From: Lachnospiraceae bacterium
Lineage (GTDB): Bacteria > Bacillota > Clostridia > Lachnospirales > Lachnospiraceae
Length of the DNA: 64,000 bases
NCBI GenBank assembly: GCA_029067085.1
Contig: JAIEFE010000021.1
Coordinates: 117,075 to 181,074 of the forward strand
Reading direction: 5' to 3'
Shown one piece after another: positions 7,617 through 16,512 of the stretch. Made by a program: the position numbers and the translations under genes. Under the pieces are notes generated by a model. The model ran no database searches, was not told where the DNA came from, and saw only the letters and a program-made list of their open reading frames with translations. How positions within the stretch are numbered: position 1 is the first letter of the stretch; every line of letters starts with the position of its first letter.

Positions 7617-8530
7617 AGACAGCCCTCCTTACGGCAGCGTTTGTGACAGCGCTTGTGAAAGCTGTGAAGTCTGAGCAGTTTTCGAAAAGCGAACGGGAGG
7701 TAGTAGTACAGGTACAAAACCCGATCCTCGGTACAGAGGAAGGGTCTGGTAACCCACAGATACAGCCTGCAGGCAATTCGATTTCGCCATTGGGAGTAAA
7801 AGCGGAAGAAGCGCGTGATCAGATTGTATTTTGCAGAATCTCTGCGGAAAACAAAGCAGACGTTGAGACCTCTGACAGACAGGCAGTCATCCGGACATCC
7901 GGCCCGCCGCAGGCCGTTTACGAAAGCGAAGAGCATTTCTCTGTCGGGGAAGCTGATGCAGGGCTCCATGGTGAGGGCGGAAGGTCTGGAAAAGCAGCCC
8001 ACGAAAAAAGCGGTAAGCCACCAGTGTCGTCCGGAAGTGCAGATGCACTCGGCTTCGTCCTTGCAGAGCCGGAAGGAGCAGTCAAGCATTTCATGGTCAT
8101 CCGCGCAGGAGAACCAGGCGGTTTTATATTCGTTTTTGGAAATTATGGTGTCGGCGTGGTATATGCCGATTTCCGCTCCGGTATTGATACCGTACTGCCC
8201 TTTCCAGAATTCGATCAGCCAGGTTCTGTCCTGATAGTCGAAATAGACGGGAAGGGCGTCAAAAACCATGTGGAAACGGGGTGCCATGTAGTCGTAGAGC
8301 CGGGTATATCCCGCCTGCCTCTGAGGCGCGTCCACCGTGGAGGAAAAGAAGCCGCAGTCACAGTGAAAATCGTAGCCGAAAGGGTATGCCAGTTCGTTCA
8401 GAACGGAACATTTGGCGCAGTCGTCCATAGAGTTGATCTTACAGATGATTCTTTTTCTGCGGCACTGAAAAAAGATACAGCCGAGAAGGGCGAAAAGCAG
8501 TAAAGCAAAGAGTAAAAAATACATAATCAA
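7613..8530 (-). CDS. DUF4474-domain membrane-anchored protein
   Basis: This 305-residue protein has one N-terminal transmembrane helix (FLLFALLLFALLGCIFF) followed by a Cys-rich stretch (CAKCSVLNELAYPFGYDF). Next comes a core with YMAPRFHMVFDALPVYFDY and WLIEFWKGQYGINTGAEIG, which I recognise as DUF4474, a family seen mainly in Lachnospiraceae. No function is established for it to my knowledge. The C-terminal 60 residues are very basic. The stop overlaps the start of the metallophosphoesterase gene (ATGA), which suggests the two products act together, perhaps at the membrane. The start is the first in-frame ATG with the membrane helix immediately after it; M3 is an alternative. Confidence 0.75.
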   Translation of the reverse strand: MIMYFLLFALLLFALLGCIFFQCRRKRIICKINSMDDCAKCSVLNELAYPFGYDFHCDCGFFSSTVDAPQRQAGYTRLYDYMAPRFHMVFDALPVYFDYQDRTWLIEFWKGQYGINTGAEIGIYHADTIISKNEYKTAWFSCADDHEMLDCSFRLCKDEAECICTSGRHWWLTAFFVGCFSRPSALTMEPCISFPDREMLFAFVNGLRRAGCPDDCLSVRGLNVCFVFRRDSAKYNLITRFFRFYSQWRNRIACRLYLWVTRPFLCTEDRVLYLYYYLPFAFRKLLRLHSFHKRCHKRCRKEGCL

Positions 8531-8614
8531 TATCCTGTGTCGTTTTACTCTATTTTATGTCGAAAGAAAAGAAATTGTTCTGTGAGACAGGGCAGTCAGC
8601 GGATTCGGAACAGG

Positions 8615-9577
8615 TTATGATACTAAAAGCAGGCAGGCCAGAGGCACAGTCACAAGGCTCAATACAGTAGTCAAAATGATAGCCTGTGAGATTGACTCGG
8701 TTTCCATATCCATCTGTTTGGCGAGCATGAGAGGCATATTGGCGGCAGGAACCGCGACCATCAAAAGCATTGTGTTTAAAATAAGTTTATTAGTAAGAAA
8801 GCCGCGCATCAGCAGCATGCAGCCAATGGGCAAGAGAACCTGTCGAAGCAGGGTAAAGGCGTAGAGCTTCGGATGGGAGAAGATGTCCTTAGGCGCCATC
8901 TGCGCCACGGATACGCCAAGCACCAGCATGGATAGCAGAGTGGTGGCGCGCCCCGTGTAAGAGAGGGCGGAAGATAGAATCACGGGCACCCGGAAATTTC
9001 CCAGATAAACAATAATTGTAATCGCAGCGGAAATCGTACCTGCGTTGACGAGCTTTTTCAGGCGGTTTGAGCTGATCCGGTCTGCGGGCAGCCGTGTGCC
9101 TTCTTCTGCCTGTCTCGCGGCGGCTCTTTGCAGAAGTGAAATGCCGAAGGTGTAGATCAGGAGATTGAAGAGCAGGTTGAAAATGGAGACAAAGATCAGT
9201 GACTCGCTTCCAAGCACTGCGGAGGCCAGAGGAATGCCGATAAAGCCCACGTTGCCGAAAACAGTAAGCAATTGGTAAGCGTAGTGAAGGTTTTTCGGTA
9301 CACGCAGAATGTAGGAAAACAGGAAACCTGCGCCGATCAGAATGGCAAAAATGGCAGCATAGGATATGAAAGCAATGCCCAGCTCGCTGAGGGAAGCTTT
9401 GGGACCGTCTTCCAGGGCAGAGCAGATCAACAGAGCCGGATTGGTGACATTGATGATCAGCCCGGAGATCTGTTTGGAGCCTTCCTCCGAAAGTATTTTA
9501 CGTCGGTACAGGATCATGCCGATACCGATCAGAATAAAGATGATGAGCATTTGCTGTAAAACGATTGTGATACTCAT
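8615..9577 (-). CDS. AEC-family (auxin efflux carrier-like) transporter
   Basis: This 320-residue protein has about ten hydrophobic helices from end to end. The N-terminus (MLIIFILIGIGMILYRRKIL), the inverted-repeat core with VFGNVGFIGIPLASAVLG, and a C-terminal half with VPAANMPLMLAKQ are characteristic of the AEC/MleP family. These export or take up organic acids such as malate; the substrate is unknown here. AAGAGG lies six bases before the ATG. A perfect TATAAT on the minus strand (9652-9647) lies about 70 nt upstream but its -35 is weak. It is divergent from glpK. Confidence 0.87.
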   Translation of the reverse strand: MSITIVLQQMLIIFILIGIGMILYRRKILSEEGSKQISGLIINVTNPALLICSALEDGPKASLSELGIAFISYAAIFAILIGAGFLFSYILRVPKNLHYAYQLLTVFGNVGFIGIPLASAVLGSESLIFVSIFNLLFNLLIYTFGISLLQRAAARQAEEGTRLPADRISSNRLKKLVNAGTISAAITIIVYLGNFRVPVILSSALSYTGRATTLLSMLVLGVSVAQMAPKDIFSHPKLYAFTLLRQVLLPIGCMLLMRGFLTNKLILNTMLLMVAVPAANMPLMLAKQMDMETESISQAIILTTVLSLVTVPLACLLLVS

Positions 9578-9676
9578 TTCGCGCCTCTTTTCCGTTTATT
9601 TGTAAGATTGCCTTTCTGTTATGATGCGTGATGGATACCTCGAATTATTATAGTACATTTTTTCAAAAATGGAAGA

Positions 9677-9705
9677 TTGTTTTTCTCCTGTACTCGTTAT
9701 ATACT
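9677..9705 (+). promoter_or_regulatory. Promoter of glpK
   Basis: TTGTTT (9677-9682) and TATACT (9700-9705) are spaced by 17 bp; the predicted start lies about 55 nt before the glpK ATG. No cre-like site is obvious next to it. Confidence 0.65.
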
Positions 9706-9765
9706 TATTAAAATGGAATGAAGGCAGGATTGAAAAAATAAAAAAACTCCGATAAAGAGGTTATT

Positions 9766-11262
9766 ATGAAGAAATATGTTATGGCGCTGGATCAGGGAAC
9801 GACCAGTTCCCGGTGTATTTTGTTTGACAGAAGCGGCAGTATCTGCAGTATGGCGCAGAAGGAATTTACCCAGATTTACCCGCAGGCCGGCTGGGTGGAA
9901 CATAATCCACGCGAGATATGGGCTTCCCAGCTTGTGGTGGCGATTGAGGCGATGGCCAACATCGGCGCGGATGCACAGCAGCTTGCGGGCATCGGCATTA
10001 CGAACCAGCGCGAGACCACGATCGTGTGGGACAGGGAGACCGGGGAGCCGGTGTACAATGCGATCGTGTGGCAATGCCGGAGGACGGCGGAATTTATCGA
10101 CGGATTGAAGGCGCAGGGTTATACGGAAATGATACGGGCGAAAACGGGACTGGTGCCGGATGCCTATTTTTCCGGGAGCAAGATCGCATGGATCCTTGAT
10201 CATGTGGAGGATGCGCGGGAGAGAGCGGAGCGAGGAGAACTGCTATTCGGCACGGTGGACAGCTGGCTGATCTGGAATCTGACGAAGGGAGCTGTACATG
10301 CCACCGACTACACAAACGCTTCCCGTACGATGCTTTATAATATTCACACACTGAAATGGGATGAGGAGCTTCTCTCCATGCTTCGGATTCCCGAACAGAT
10401 GCTTCCTGAGGTGAAGCCGTCGGGTACGGTGTTCGGTGAGAGCGATACGGGTATCTTTGGTGCGCCAGTTCCCATTGCGGGCGCTGCGGGCGACCAGCAG
10501 GCGGCGCTTTTCGGGCAGTGTTGTTTCAAACCGGGACAGGTGAAAAATACTTATGGGACAGGCTGCTTCCTTCTGATGAATACAGGGAAGGATGCGATCG
10601 CTTCGGAGAGCGGCCTTCTCACCACGATTGCGGCTGGAGATGATGTCAGACCGGAATATGCTCTGGAGGGCAGCGTGTTCGTGGCGGGCGCGGCGGTACA
10701 GTGGATGCGGGATGAAATGCGGATGATGAAGATTTCCCGGCATTCGGAAAAATATGCCATGCGTGTACCGGACACAAACGGAGTTTATGTGGTACCGGCC
10801 TTTGTCGGCATGGGAACACCTTACTGGAATCCCTATGCACGAGGCACCGTGGTGGGTATTACGAGAGGCTGCCAGAAAGAACACTTTGTAAGGGCGGTAC
10901 TTGAGTCCATTGCCTATCAGTCGATGGATGTGTTGAAGGCGATGGAGGAGGATGCCGGGATTCCGCTCAGTGAATTGAAGGTGGACGGCGGCGCCAGTGC
11001 CAATGATTTCCTGATGCAGTTTCAAGCGGATATCACAGGACAGGCTGTGCACCGTCCAAGCTGTATCGAGACGACGGCTCTGGGAGCGGCCTATCTGGCA
11101 GGACTTTCGGTAGGCTACTGGAAAGATAAAGAGGAGATCTGTGAAAACTGGCAGCTCGGGAAACGTTTTGATGTGATGATGGAGGAAAAGAGCAGAGAAC
11201 AGCTCGTGAAAGGGTGGAAGCGGGCTGTCCGATGCGCGCTTGCCTGGGCGGAGGACGACTGA
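9766..11262 (+). CDS. glpK: Glycerol kinase
   Basis: It phosphorylates glycerol to sn-glycerol 3-phosphate with ATP. The 498-residue length is normal for the FGGY family. Diagnostic blocks are [15 protein letters not shown] (ATP-binding P1 loop), [24 protein letters not shown], the central [14 protein letters not shown] and the C-terminal [17 protein letters not shown]. The TTIVWD and AGWVEHNP segments separate glycerol kinase from xylulose and ribulose kinases. GAGG lies five bases before the ATG. No facilitator or glycerol-3-phosphate dehydrogenase is next to it; the following gene, 67 nt on, is an alpha-galactosidase, whose product from galactosyl-glycerols would include glycerol. Confidence 0.96.
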   Translation: MKKYVMALDQGTTSSRCILFDRSGSICSMAQKEFTQIYPQAGWVEHNPREIWASQLVVAIEAMANIGADAQQLAGIGITNQRETTIVWDRETGEPVYNAIVWQCRRTAEFIDGLKAQGYTEMIRAKTGLVPDAYFSGSKIAWILDHVEDARERAERGELLFGTVDSWLIWNLTKGAVHATDYTNASRTMLYNIHTLKWDEELLSMLRIPEQMLPEVKPSGTVFGESDTGIFGAPVPIAGAAGDQQAALFGQCCFKPGQVKNTYGTGCFLLMNTGKDAIASESGLLTTIAAGDDVRPEYALEGSVFVAGAAVQWMRDEMRMMKISRHSEKYAMRVPDTNGVYVVPAFVGMGTPYWNPYARGTVVGITRGCQKEHFVRAVLESIAYQSMDVLKAMEEDAGIPLSELKVDGGASANDFLMQFQADITGQAVHRPSCIETTALGAAYLAGLSVGYWKDKEEICENWQLGKRFDVMMEEKSREQLVKGWKRAVRCALAWAEDD

Positions 11263-11329
11263 TGCCCGTGAGCGGCGAAAGCGAAACGTTCCGAGGGTAC
11301 TGCAATGAACAATAGAAAGGAAAGCAAAA

Positions 11330-13543
11330 ATGAACATCACCTACAATGAGAAAAACAGAATTTTTAAGTTGGATACGCCCCATACCAGCTACTGCATCGG
11401 TGTGGTGGACGAGGACAACTTCCTGGGGCATGTGTACTATGGCAGAAGCCTCGGGTCGGACGATCTGGCGTATCTGATGCGTATCGGGGAGCCGCCCTTT
11501 GTACCCTCGAAGAACAACCGGGACAGGACATCCTTTTTAGATACCTTCCCCATGGAGTATACTGGCAACGGTCTCGGCGATTACAGGGAAGGGACACTGG
11601 CGGTGAGGACGGTTGGCGGTCATACGGCTGTATCGCTCTTCTATGTTTCCCATTGTATTTATGATGGAAAGAAAGCTTTGGAAGGGCTCTCGGCGACCTT
11701 TGGCGGGAAGGACGAATGTAAGACGCTGGAGATAACCTGTGAAGATCCGGTACTAAAATTGCAGGTGATTTTATCCTACAGTGTTTTTGCGGACACGGAT
11801 GCGATTGCCAGAAGTGTGAAGATCGTGAATAACGGCAGTGAGGCGGTTTATCTGACAAAGGTGCTGTCTGCCTGTCTTGATATGGATAATGATAATTATG
11901 AGATGATCACGCTGCATGGTTCCTGGGCGAGAGAGCGTGCGATACAGACGGTACCCATCAGAAAGGGGAAACAGAGCGTCGGATCGGTGCGCGGAGAATC
12001 CAGTCATCAGGAGCATCCTTTTATGGCGTGGAAGGGCAGGCAGACCACGGAGGAGAGCGGGGATGTCTGGGCGATGAATTTCATCTACTCCGGCAACTTT
12101 CTTGCGCAGATTGAGGGGAATCAGTTTGGCAGCATCCGCGCGATGATGGGGATTCACCCGGAGAATTTCTGTTGGAAGCTGGAGCCCGGAGAGAGCTTTC
12201 AGGCGCCGGAGGTGATCTGCATGTACTCGGCGCAGGGGCTGGGCGGAATGAGCAGAAATTTCCACGACTTGTATCGCAATCATCTGATCCGGGGCATTTA
12301 TAAGGATAAGAAGCGGCCGATCCTGATCAATAACTGGGAGGCGACCTACTTCGACTTTGACACGGAAAAGCTCCTTGCGATCGCAAGGCAGGCTTCCGCG
12401 CTCGGCATTGAAATGCTGGTTATGGACGATGGATGGTTCGGGTACAGAAATGACGACAATTCCAGTCTGGGCGACTGGTTTGTGAATGAATCGAAGCTGA
12501 AGGGCGGACTGAAATACCTGGTGGATGAGGTGAACAAACTGGGTATGAAGTTCGGTATCTGGATGGAGCCGGAAATGATTTCGCCTGATTCCGATTTGTA
12601 CAGGGAGCACCCTGACTGGGCGATTCAGATTCCCGGCAGAGTGGGGAGCCTTGCCAGAAATCAATATGTGCTTGATCTGACAAGAAAGGAAGTCCGCGAC
12701 TGCATTTATGACAGGATAGCGGCAGTGCTTCGAAGCGCCAATATCGAGTATGTGAAATGGGATATGAACAGACAGCTTTCCGATCTCGGCAGCTTAGGTC
12801 TTGCTGCGGACAGGCAGGGAGAACTTTTTCACAGACAGGTTCTGGCGGTCTATGAGATGCAGGAGAGGCTGGTTACTGATTTCCCTGATCTTCTTCTGGA
12901 GAACTGTTCAGGCGGCGGCGCGAGATTCGATCCGGGTATGCTCTATTACAGCCCTCAGATCTGGTGCTCCGATGATACGGACGCCATAGAGAGGCTGTCC
13001 ATTCAGGCGGGAACGGCACTGGTTTATCCGCTTTCCACCATGGGCGCGCATGTGTCTGACTGCCCGAATCATACGGTTGGCAGGACGACACCCTTTGAGA
13101 CGAGAGGTTATGTTGCTCTGGCGGGCACTTTCGGTTATGAGCTGGACGTGACGAAGATCCCTGAGGCGGATCGGGAAATGATTCCGGATCAGGTGGCCAT
13201 GTACCATAAATATAACGATCTGGTGCGGCGGGGAGATTACTATCGCATCGCACACTATGCGGAGAATCATTTTTATGACTGCTATGCGGTGGTGGCGAAG
13301 GATAAGAGCGAGGCGCTTGTTACCTATATTCAGGTGCTGGGCAGGCCCAATTTCCACAGCAGGAGGATCTGCATTCCGGGACTTGATCCTGAGAAAACCT
13401 ATGTGATCGAAAATGCGGCGGATTGGCCGGAAATCGAGCAGAATGAATACAGGGGCGATACGCTGCACTATGCGGGTATCAATATCCCGCCCATCAGTGG
13501 GGATTTTAAGGGAAGGATCATGCATTTAGTTGTGTGTAGATAG
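11330..13543 (+). CDS. galA: GH36 alpha-galactosidase
   Basis: It hydrolyses terminal alpha-1,6-galactosides such as raffinose and melibiose. At 737 residues it is a typical group I GH36 enzyme: N-terminal beta-supersandwich, catalytic (beta/alpha)8 barrel from about residue 320 to 640, and a C-terminal beta domain. The nucleophile Asp478 lies in YVKWDMNRQL and the acid/base Asp548 in CSDDTDAIER, as in the well-studied Geobacillus enzyme, as I recall. ENCSGGGARFDPG and MDDGWFGYRNDDNSSLGDW are family signatures. There is no signal peptide, so it is cytoplasmic and needs an importer encoded elsewhere. AAAGGAA lies eight bases before the ATG. Confidence 0.96.
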   Translation: MNITYNEKNRIFKLDTPHTSYCIGVVDEDNFLGHVYYGRSLGSDDLAYLMRIGEPPFVPSKNNRDRTSFLDTFPMEYTGNGLGDYREGTLAVRTVGGHTAVSLFYVSHCIYDGKKALEGLSATFGGKDECKTLEITCEDPVLKLQVILSYSVFADTDAIARSVKIVNNGSEAVYLTKVLSACLDMDNDNYEMITLHGSWARERAIQTVPIRKGKQSVGSVRGESSHQEHPFMAWKGRQTTEESGDVWAMNFIYSGNFLAQIEGNQFGSIRAMMGIHPENFCWKLEPGESFQAPEVICMYSAQGLGGMSRNFHDLYRNHLIRGIYKDKKRPILINNWEATYFDFDTEKLLAIARQASALGIEMLVMDDGWFGYRNDDNSSLGDWFVNESKLKGGLKYLVDEVNKLGMKFGIWMEPEMISPDSDLYREHPDWAIQIPGRVGSLARNQYVLDLTRKEVRDCIYDRIAAVLRSANIEYVKWDMNRQLSDLGSLGLAADRQGELFHRQVLAVYEMQERLVTDFPDLLLENCSGGGARFDPGMLYYSPQIWCSDDTDAIERLSIQAGTALVYPLSTMGAHVSDCPNHTVGRTTPFETRGYVALAGTFGYELDVTKIPEADREMIPDQVAMYHKYNDLVRRGDYYRIAHYAENHFYDCYAVVAKDKSEALVTYIQVLGRPNFHSRRICIPGLDPEKTYVIENAADWPEIEQNEYRGDTLHYAGINIPPISGDFKGRIMHLVVCR

Positions 13544-13580
13544 TACATATAAATTCATAAAAAGAAATGGAGAAAGAGAT

Positions 13581-14768
13581 ATGATTGTACAAAAATACAA
13601 GGACATGTTACAGGGAAAATCGGTGATTCGGCAGCTCTCGGAATTTGCTACAGCCAGAGGACAGGAGATCGGATATGAGAATGTGTTTGATTTCAGTCTC
13701 GGAAACCCTTCGGTGCCGGTGCCGCAGGAATTTACGAATGTCATGATAAAGCTGCTGCAGGAGAAAGATTCCATGGAACTGCACGGCTACAGCCAGAGTC
13801 TGGGGATTCCCGCCGTCAGGGACAAGGTGGCGGCATCCTTAAACAAGAGATTCGGCATGAATTACACGGGAAACCATATCTTCATGGCTACGGGTGCAGC
13901 AGGCGCGATTGCCCACGCCCTGCGGTGTGTGACGCAGGAGGGAGATGAGGTGCTCACCTTTGCCCCCTACTTTCCGGAATATGGCCCCTATGTCAATCTG
14001 ACCGGGGCGAAGCTTAAGGTGGTGCCAGCGGACACGAAAAGTTTTCAGATCAATTTTGAGGCTTTTGAGGAGATGCTGACGGAGAAGGTGATGGCGGTCC
14101 TCATCAACACGCCGAACAATCCTTCGGGTATTGTTTATTCCACAGCGACCATTAAGGAACTTGCACGTATCATGGAGGAAAAACAGAAGGAGTACGGGCA
14201 CGACATCTTCCTCATTTCCGATGAACCTTACCGGGAGATCGTATTTGCGGGGGTGGATGCGCCTTATCCGTCGAAGTATTACGACAATTCCCTCTCCTGC
14301 TATTCCTTTTCCAAGTCCCTCTCTTTACCGGGAGAGCGGATCGGCTATGTGGCAGTGAATCCGAAATGCACAGACGCCGACATAATCAGCGTGATATGCA
14401 GCCAGATTTCCCGCGGAACGGGGCATAATTGTCCGCCGTCCATCATTCAGCTTGCGGTGGCGGAGGTTCTTGATTTGACAGCGGATCTTTCGGTCTATGA
14501 AAAAAATAAGAACATATTATATAAAGAGCTCACTTCTCTCGGATTTGAGTGTGTGGAGCCCGGCGGGACCTTCTACATGTTCCCGAAGGCGCCCGGCGGA
14601 GACGCGCCCGCCTTTTCCGAGAAGGCGAAAAAACACGATCTCATTCTCGTGCCGTCCGATACTTTTGGCGTGGAGGGGTATTTCAGGATCGCCTACTGTA
14701 TCGACACGGAGAAGGTGGAGCGGTCGCTTGAGGCGTTCCGCGGGCTGGCGAAAGAATGCGGTTTGTAA
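13581..14768 (+). CDS. Pyridoxal-phosphate aminotransferase (fold type I, aspartate aminotransferase-like)
   Basis: This 395-residue fold-type I enzyme has VLINTPNNPSGIVY (substrate and cofactor contacts), ISDEPYREIVF (Asp that binds the pyridine nitrogen) and CYSFSKSLSLPGERIGY (Schiff-base Lys). It transfers amino groups between an amino acid and a 2-oxo acid; the donor is not predictable, although the class I/II architecture suggests aspartate, alanine or an aromatic amino acid. The ATG at 13581 has GGAG eight bases upstream. A GTG at 13530 in the same frame would overlap the alpha-galactosidase and has no ribosome site. UppP follows 14 nt later. Confidence 0.9.
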   Translation: MIVQKYKDMLQGKSVIRQLSEFATARGQEIGYENVFDFSLGNPSVPVPQEFTNVMIKLLQEKDSMELHGYSQSLGIPAVRDKVAASLNKRFGMNYTGNHIFMATGAAGAIAHALRCVTQEGDEVLTFAPYFPEYGPYVNLTGAKLKVVPADTKSFQINFEAFEEMLTEKVMAVLINTPNNPSGIVYSTATIKELARIMEEKQKEYGHDIFLISDEPYREIVFAGVDAPYPSKYYDNSLSCYSFSKSLSLPGERIGYVAVNPKCTDADIISVICSQISRGTGHNCPPSIIQLAVAEVLDLTADLSVYEKNKNILYKELTSLGFECVEPGGTFYMFPKAPGGDAPAFSEKAKKHDLILVPSDTFGVEGYFRIAYCIDTEKVERSLEAFRGLAKECGL

Positions 14769-14782
14769 GGAAAGGATGACAT

Positions 14783-15607
14783 ATGGATATCATAGAATTG
14801 TTGAAAGCGGTGCTGTTCGGAATTGTGGAGGGTATCACGGAGTGGCTGCCTATCAGCAGTACCGGACACATGATCCTTCTCAATGAATTTGTCACTCTGA
14901 ATGTAAGTGAGGAATTCTGGGAAATGTTTTTGGTGGTGATCCAGCTCGGCGCGATCCTGGCGGTGGTGCTCCTGTTCTGGAATAAGATATTTCCTTTTCG
15001 ATTTCGGGAGAAACCGGTGGTGCAGAAGGATATCTTTACGCTGTGGTTCAAGATTCTGGTTTCCTGTATTCCGGCGGCGGTGATCGGACTGGCCTTTGAC
15101 GATGTGTTTGACGCGCTCTTTTATAATCCCTGGTGCGTGGCTGTGGCTCTGATCGTGTTCGGTATTGCTTTCATTCTGATTGAAAACCGGAATAAAAATG
15201 TAACACCAAAGATTACGGAACTCTCCGATATCACCTACACCACAGCGCTTCTGATCGGCGTGTTTCAGCTTTTGGCAGCGGTCTTTCCCGGCACTTCCCG
15301 CTCCGGCGCGACCATTGTGGGGGCGCTTCTGATCGGTGTGTCGAGGACTGTGGCGGCGGAATTCACCTTCTTTCTGGCGATTCCCGTGATGCTCGGAGCA
15401 AGCCTCCTAAAGCTTTTGAAGTTTGGATTTTCCTTTACGGGCGAAGAAGTTGTGATTTTGGCGGTGGGAATGGTCGTAGCGTTTATCGTGTCGGTTCTGG
15501 TGATCCGTTTCCTGATGGGATATATTAAAAAGCATGATTTCAAGGTATTCGGATGGTATCGGATCGTGTTGGGAGCGGCGGTGCTCGCCTGGTTTACGCT
15601 GTCGTGA
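14783..15607 (+). CDS. uppP: Undecaprenyl-diphosphatase (BacA family)
   Basis: It recycles undecaprenyl diphosphate to the monophosphate lipid carrier used in peptidoglycan synthesis, and confers bacitracin tolerance. This 274-residue polytopic membrane protein has both active-site motifs: EGITEWLPISSTGHMIL near the N-terminus (catalytic Glu) and PGTSRSGATIVGALLIG in the second half. The hydrophobic profile gives about eight segments. AAGGA precedes the ATG. It lies 14 nt downstream of the aminotransferase gene and is probably in the same transcript. Confidence 0.96.
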   Translation: MDIIELLKAVLFGIVEGITEWLPISSTGHMILLNEFVTLNVSEEFWEMFLVVIQLGAILAVVLLFWNKIFPFRFREKPVVQKDIFTLWFKILVSCIPAAVIGLAFDDVFDALFYNPWCVAVALIVFGIAFILIENRNKNVTPKITELSDITYTTALLIGVFQLLAAVFPGTSRSGATIVGALLIGVSRTVAAEFTFFLAIPVMLGASLLKLLKFGFSFTGEEVVILAVGMVVAFIVSVLVIRFLMGYIKKHDFKVFGWYRIVLGAAVLAWFTLS

Positions 15608-15699
15608 AAGGCTTGCGCTAAAAAATATTTATCTGTAATTTTATGGCATTTCGTATAATATTTTATGATAAAAATTCACTATTTCCTACAGATTGTTAG

Positions 15700-15728
15700 T
15701 TGACAGTCCCGATTTAATGAGCTATGAT
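15700..15728 (+). promoter_or_regulatory. Promoter of the DUF6465 gene
   Basis: TTGACA (15700-15705) and TATGAT (15723-15728) are 17 bp apart. The predicted leader to the ATG at 15816 is about 80 nt. Confidence 0.75.
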
Positions 15729-15815
15729 ACCACTGATGGGATCGCGCAGTCTGCAAGTGAGCGCGGCGACAATTATGGAAAAGTATTTGTGAGAGAGTGG
15801 GGAAGGAGATTACTC

Positions 15816-16331
15816 ATGGCAGAAATCAAAAAACCTGAAATCAGTAAAGCGGCAGATACAAAGACATCTACAGTGACGACACCCGTGGCAGCACCTGCAG
15901 CTAAGACGGAGCCTGCAGCAACTACAGCAAAGGCTGAGGCTAAGACCGAGACAAAGAAAGAGGCGGCGAAGGCTCCCGCAGAGAAGAAGAAACCAGGCAG
16001 AAAGCCCGGCGCAAAGACAGCAGCTAAGAAGCCCGGCAGAAAGCCTGCGGCTGCTAAGAAGGAGACCGCTAAGACTACTACTGCTAAGAAGACCACCAAG
16101 ACGACCAAGACAACCGCTAAAAAGACGGCTGTGAAGGAGAGTCTGCATTTAGAGTTCGCAGGCAAATCATACACGACTGAGGAACTGGTTAAGATCGCGA
16201 AGGATGTTTGGAAGTATGATCTTAAGAGAAAGGTCGGCGATTTCAAGAGTGTGGAGCTTTACGTGAAACCCGAGGAGAGCGTGGTTTACTACGTGATCAA
16301 CGGCGACGTGGCAGGAAATTTTGGTATCTGA
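15816..16331 (+). CDS. DUF6465 protein with histone-H1-like Lys/Ala/Pro-rich tail
   Basis: This 171-residue protein has two parts. Residues 1-110 are low-complexity, rich in Lys, Ala, Thr and Pro, with repeated KKPGRKPGAK-type and TAKKTTKTTK-type segments resembling eukaryotic histone H1 tails and bacterial nucleoid-binding AT-hook-like proteins. Residues 112-171 form a compact alpha/beta domain (FAGKSYTTEELVKIAKDVWK, ending GDVAGNFGI) that I recognise as DUF6465 from Lachnospiraceae. Non-specific DNA or RNA binding is likely but inferred. The start at 15816 has AAGGAG eight bases upstream; the frame extends to 15693 but without a ribosome site, and that would start upstream of the promoter. 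It is transcribed alone, ending at a strong terminator. Confidence 0.8.
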   Translation: MAEIKKPEISKAADTKTSTVTTPVAAPAAKTEPAATTAKAEAKTETKKEAAKAPAEKKKPGRKPGAKTAAKKPGRKPAAAKKETAKTTTAKKTTKTTKTTAKKTAVKESLHLEFAGKSYTTEELVKIAKDVWKYDLKRKVGDFKSVELYVKPEESVVYYVINGDVAGNFGI

Positions 16332-16353
16332 GAAAAGATAAACAGCGAATTCG

Positions 16354-16395
16354 GACAGTCAATTCGGGGCATACTGGATTGACTGTCTTTTATTT
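16354..16395 (+). terminator. Rho-independent terminator after the DUF6465 gene
   Basis: GACAGTCAAT (16354-16363) pairs perfectly with ATTGACTGTC (16378-16387), followed by TTTTATTTT. It insulates the heat-shock operon, whose -35 box begins about 30 bases downstream. Confidence 0.88.
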
Positions 16396-16419
16396 TACAT
16401 TTTTTTAATAAATTAATTG

Positions 16420-16448
16420 TTGACAAAGAAAAAAAGAAGTGATACCTT
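16420..16448 (+). promoter_or_regulatory. Promoter of the hrcA-grpE-dnaK-dnaJ operon
   Basis: TTGACA (16420-16425) and TACCTT (16443-16448) are 17 bp apart. The CIRCE operator begins 15 bp after the -10 box and so covers the transcription start. Confidence 0.75.
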
Positions 16449-16462
16449 ACTACCAGAAGGTG

Positions 16463-16489
16463 TTAGCACTCTAACGAATCGAGTGCTAA
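16463..16489. promoter_or_regulatory. CIRCE operator (HrcA binding site)
   Basis: TTAGCACTC, nine bases, then GAGTGCTAA: a perfect copy of the CIRCE consensus. HrcA binds this inverted repeat and represses the operon; heat-unfolded proteins titrate GroEL, which is needed for HrcA folding. Its place between the -10 box and the hrcA start fits autoregulation. Confidence 0.98.
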
Positions 16490-16512
16490 CAATCCGGACA
16501 GAAGGAGACGGG

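Noticed and set aside
10243..11340. Minus-strand open frame (365 codons) opposite glpK
   Set aside because: It is antisense to a well-conserved kinase, with no recognisable domain or start signal.
15693..15815. Upstream extension of the DUF6465 frame
   Set aside because: It would begin upstream of and include the consensus promoter; AAGGAG points to the ATG at 15816.
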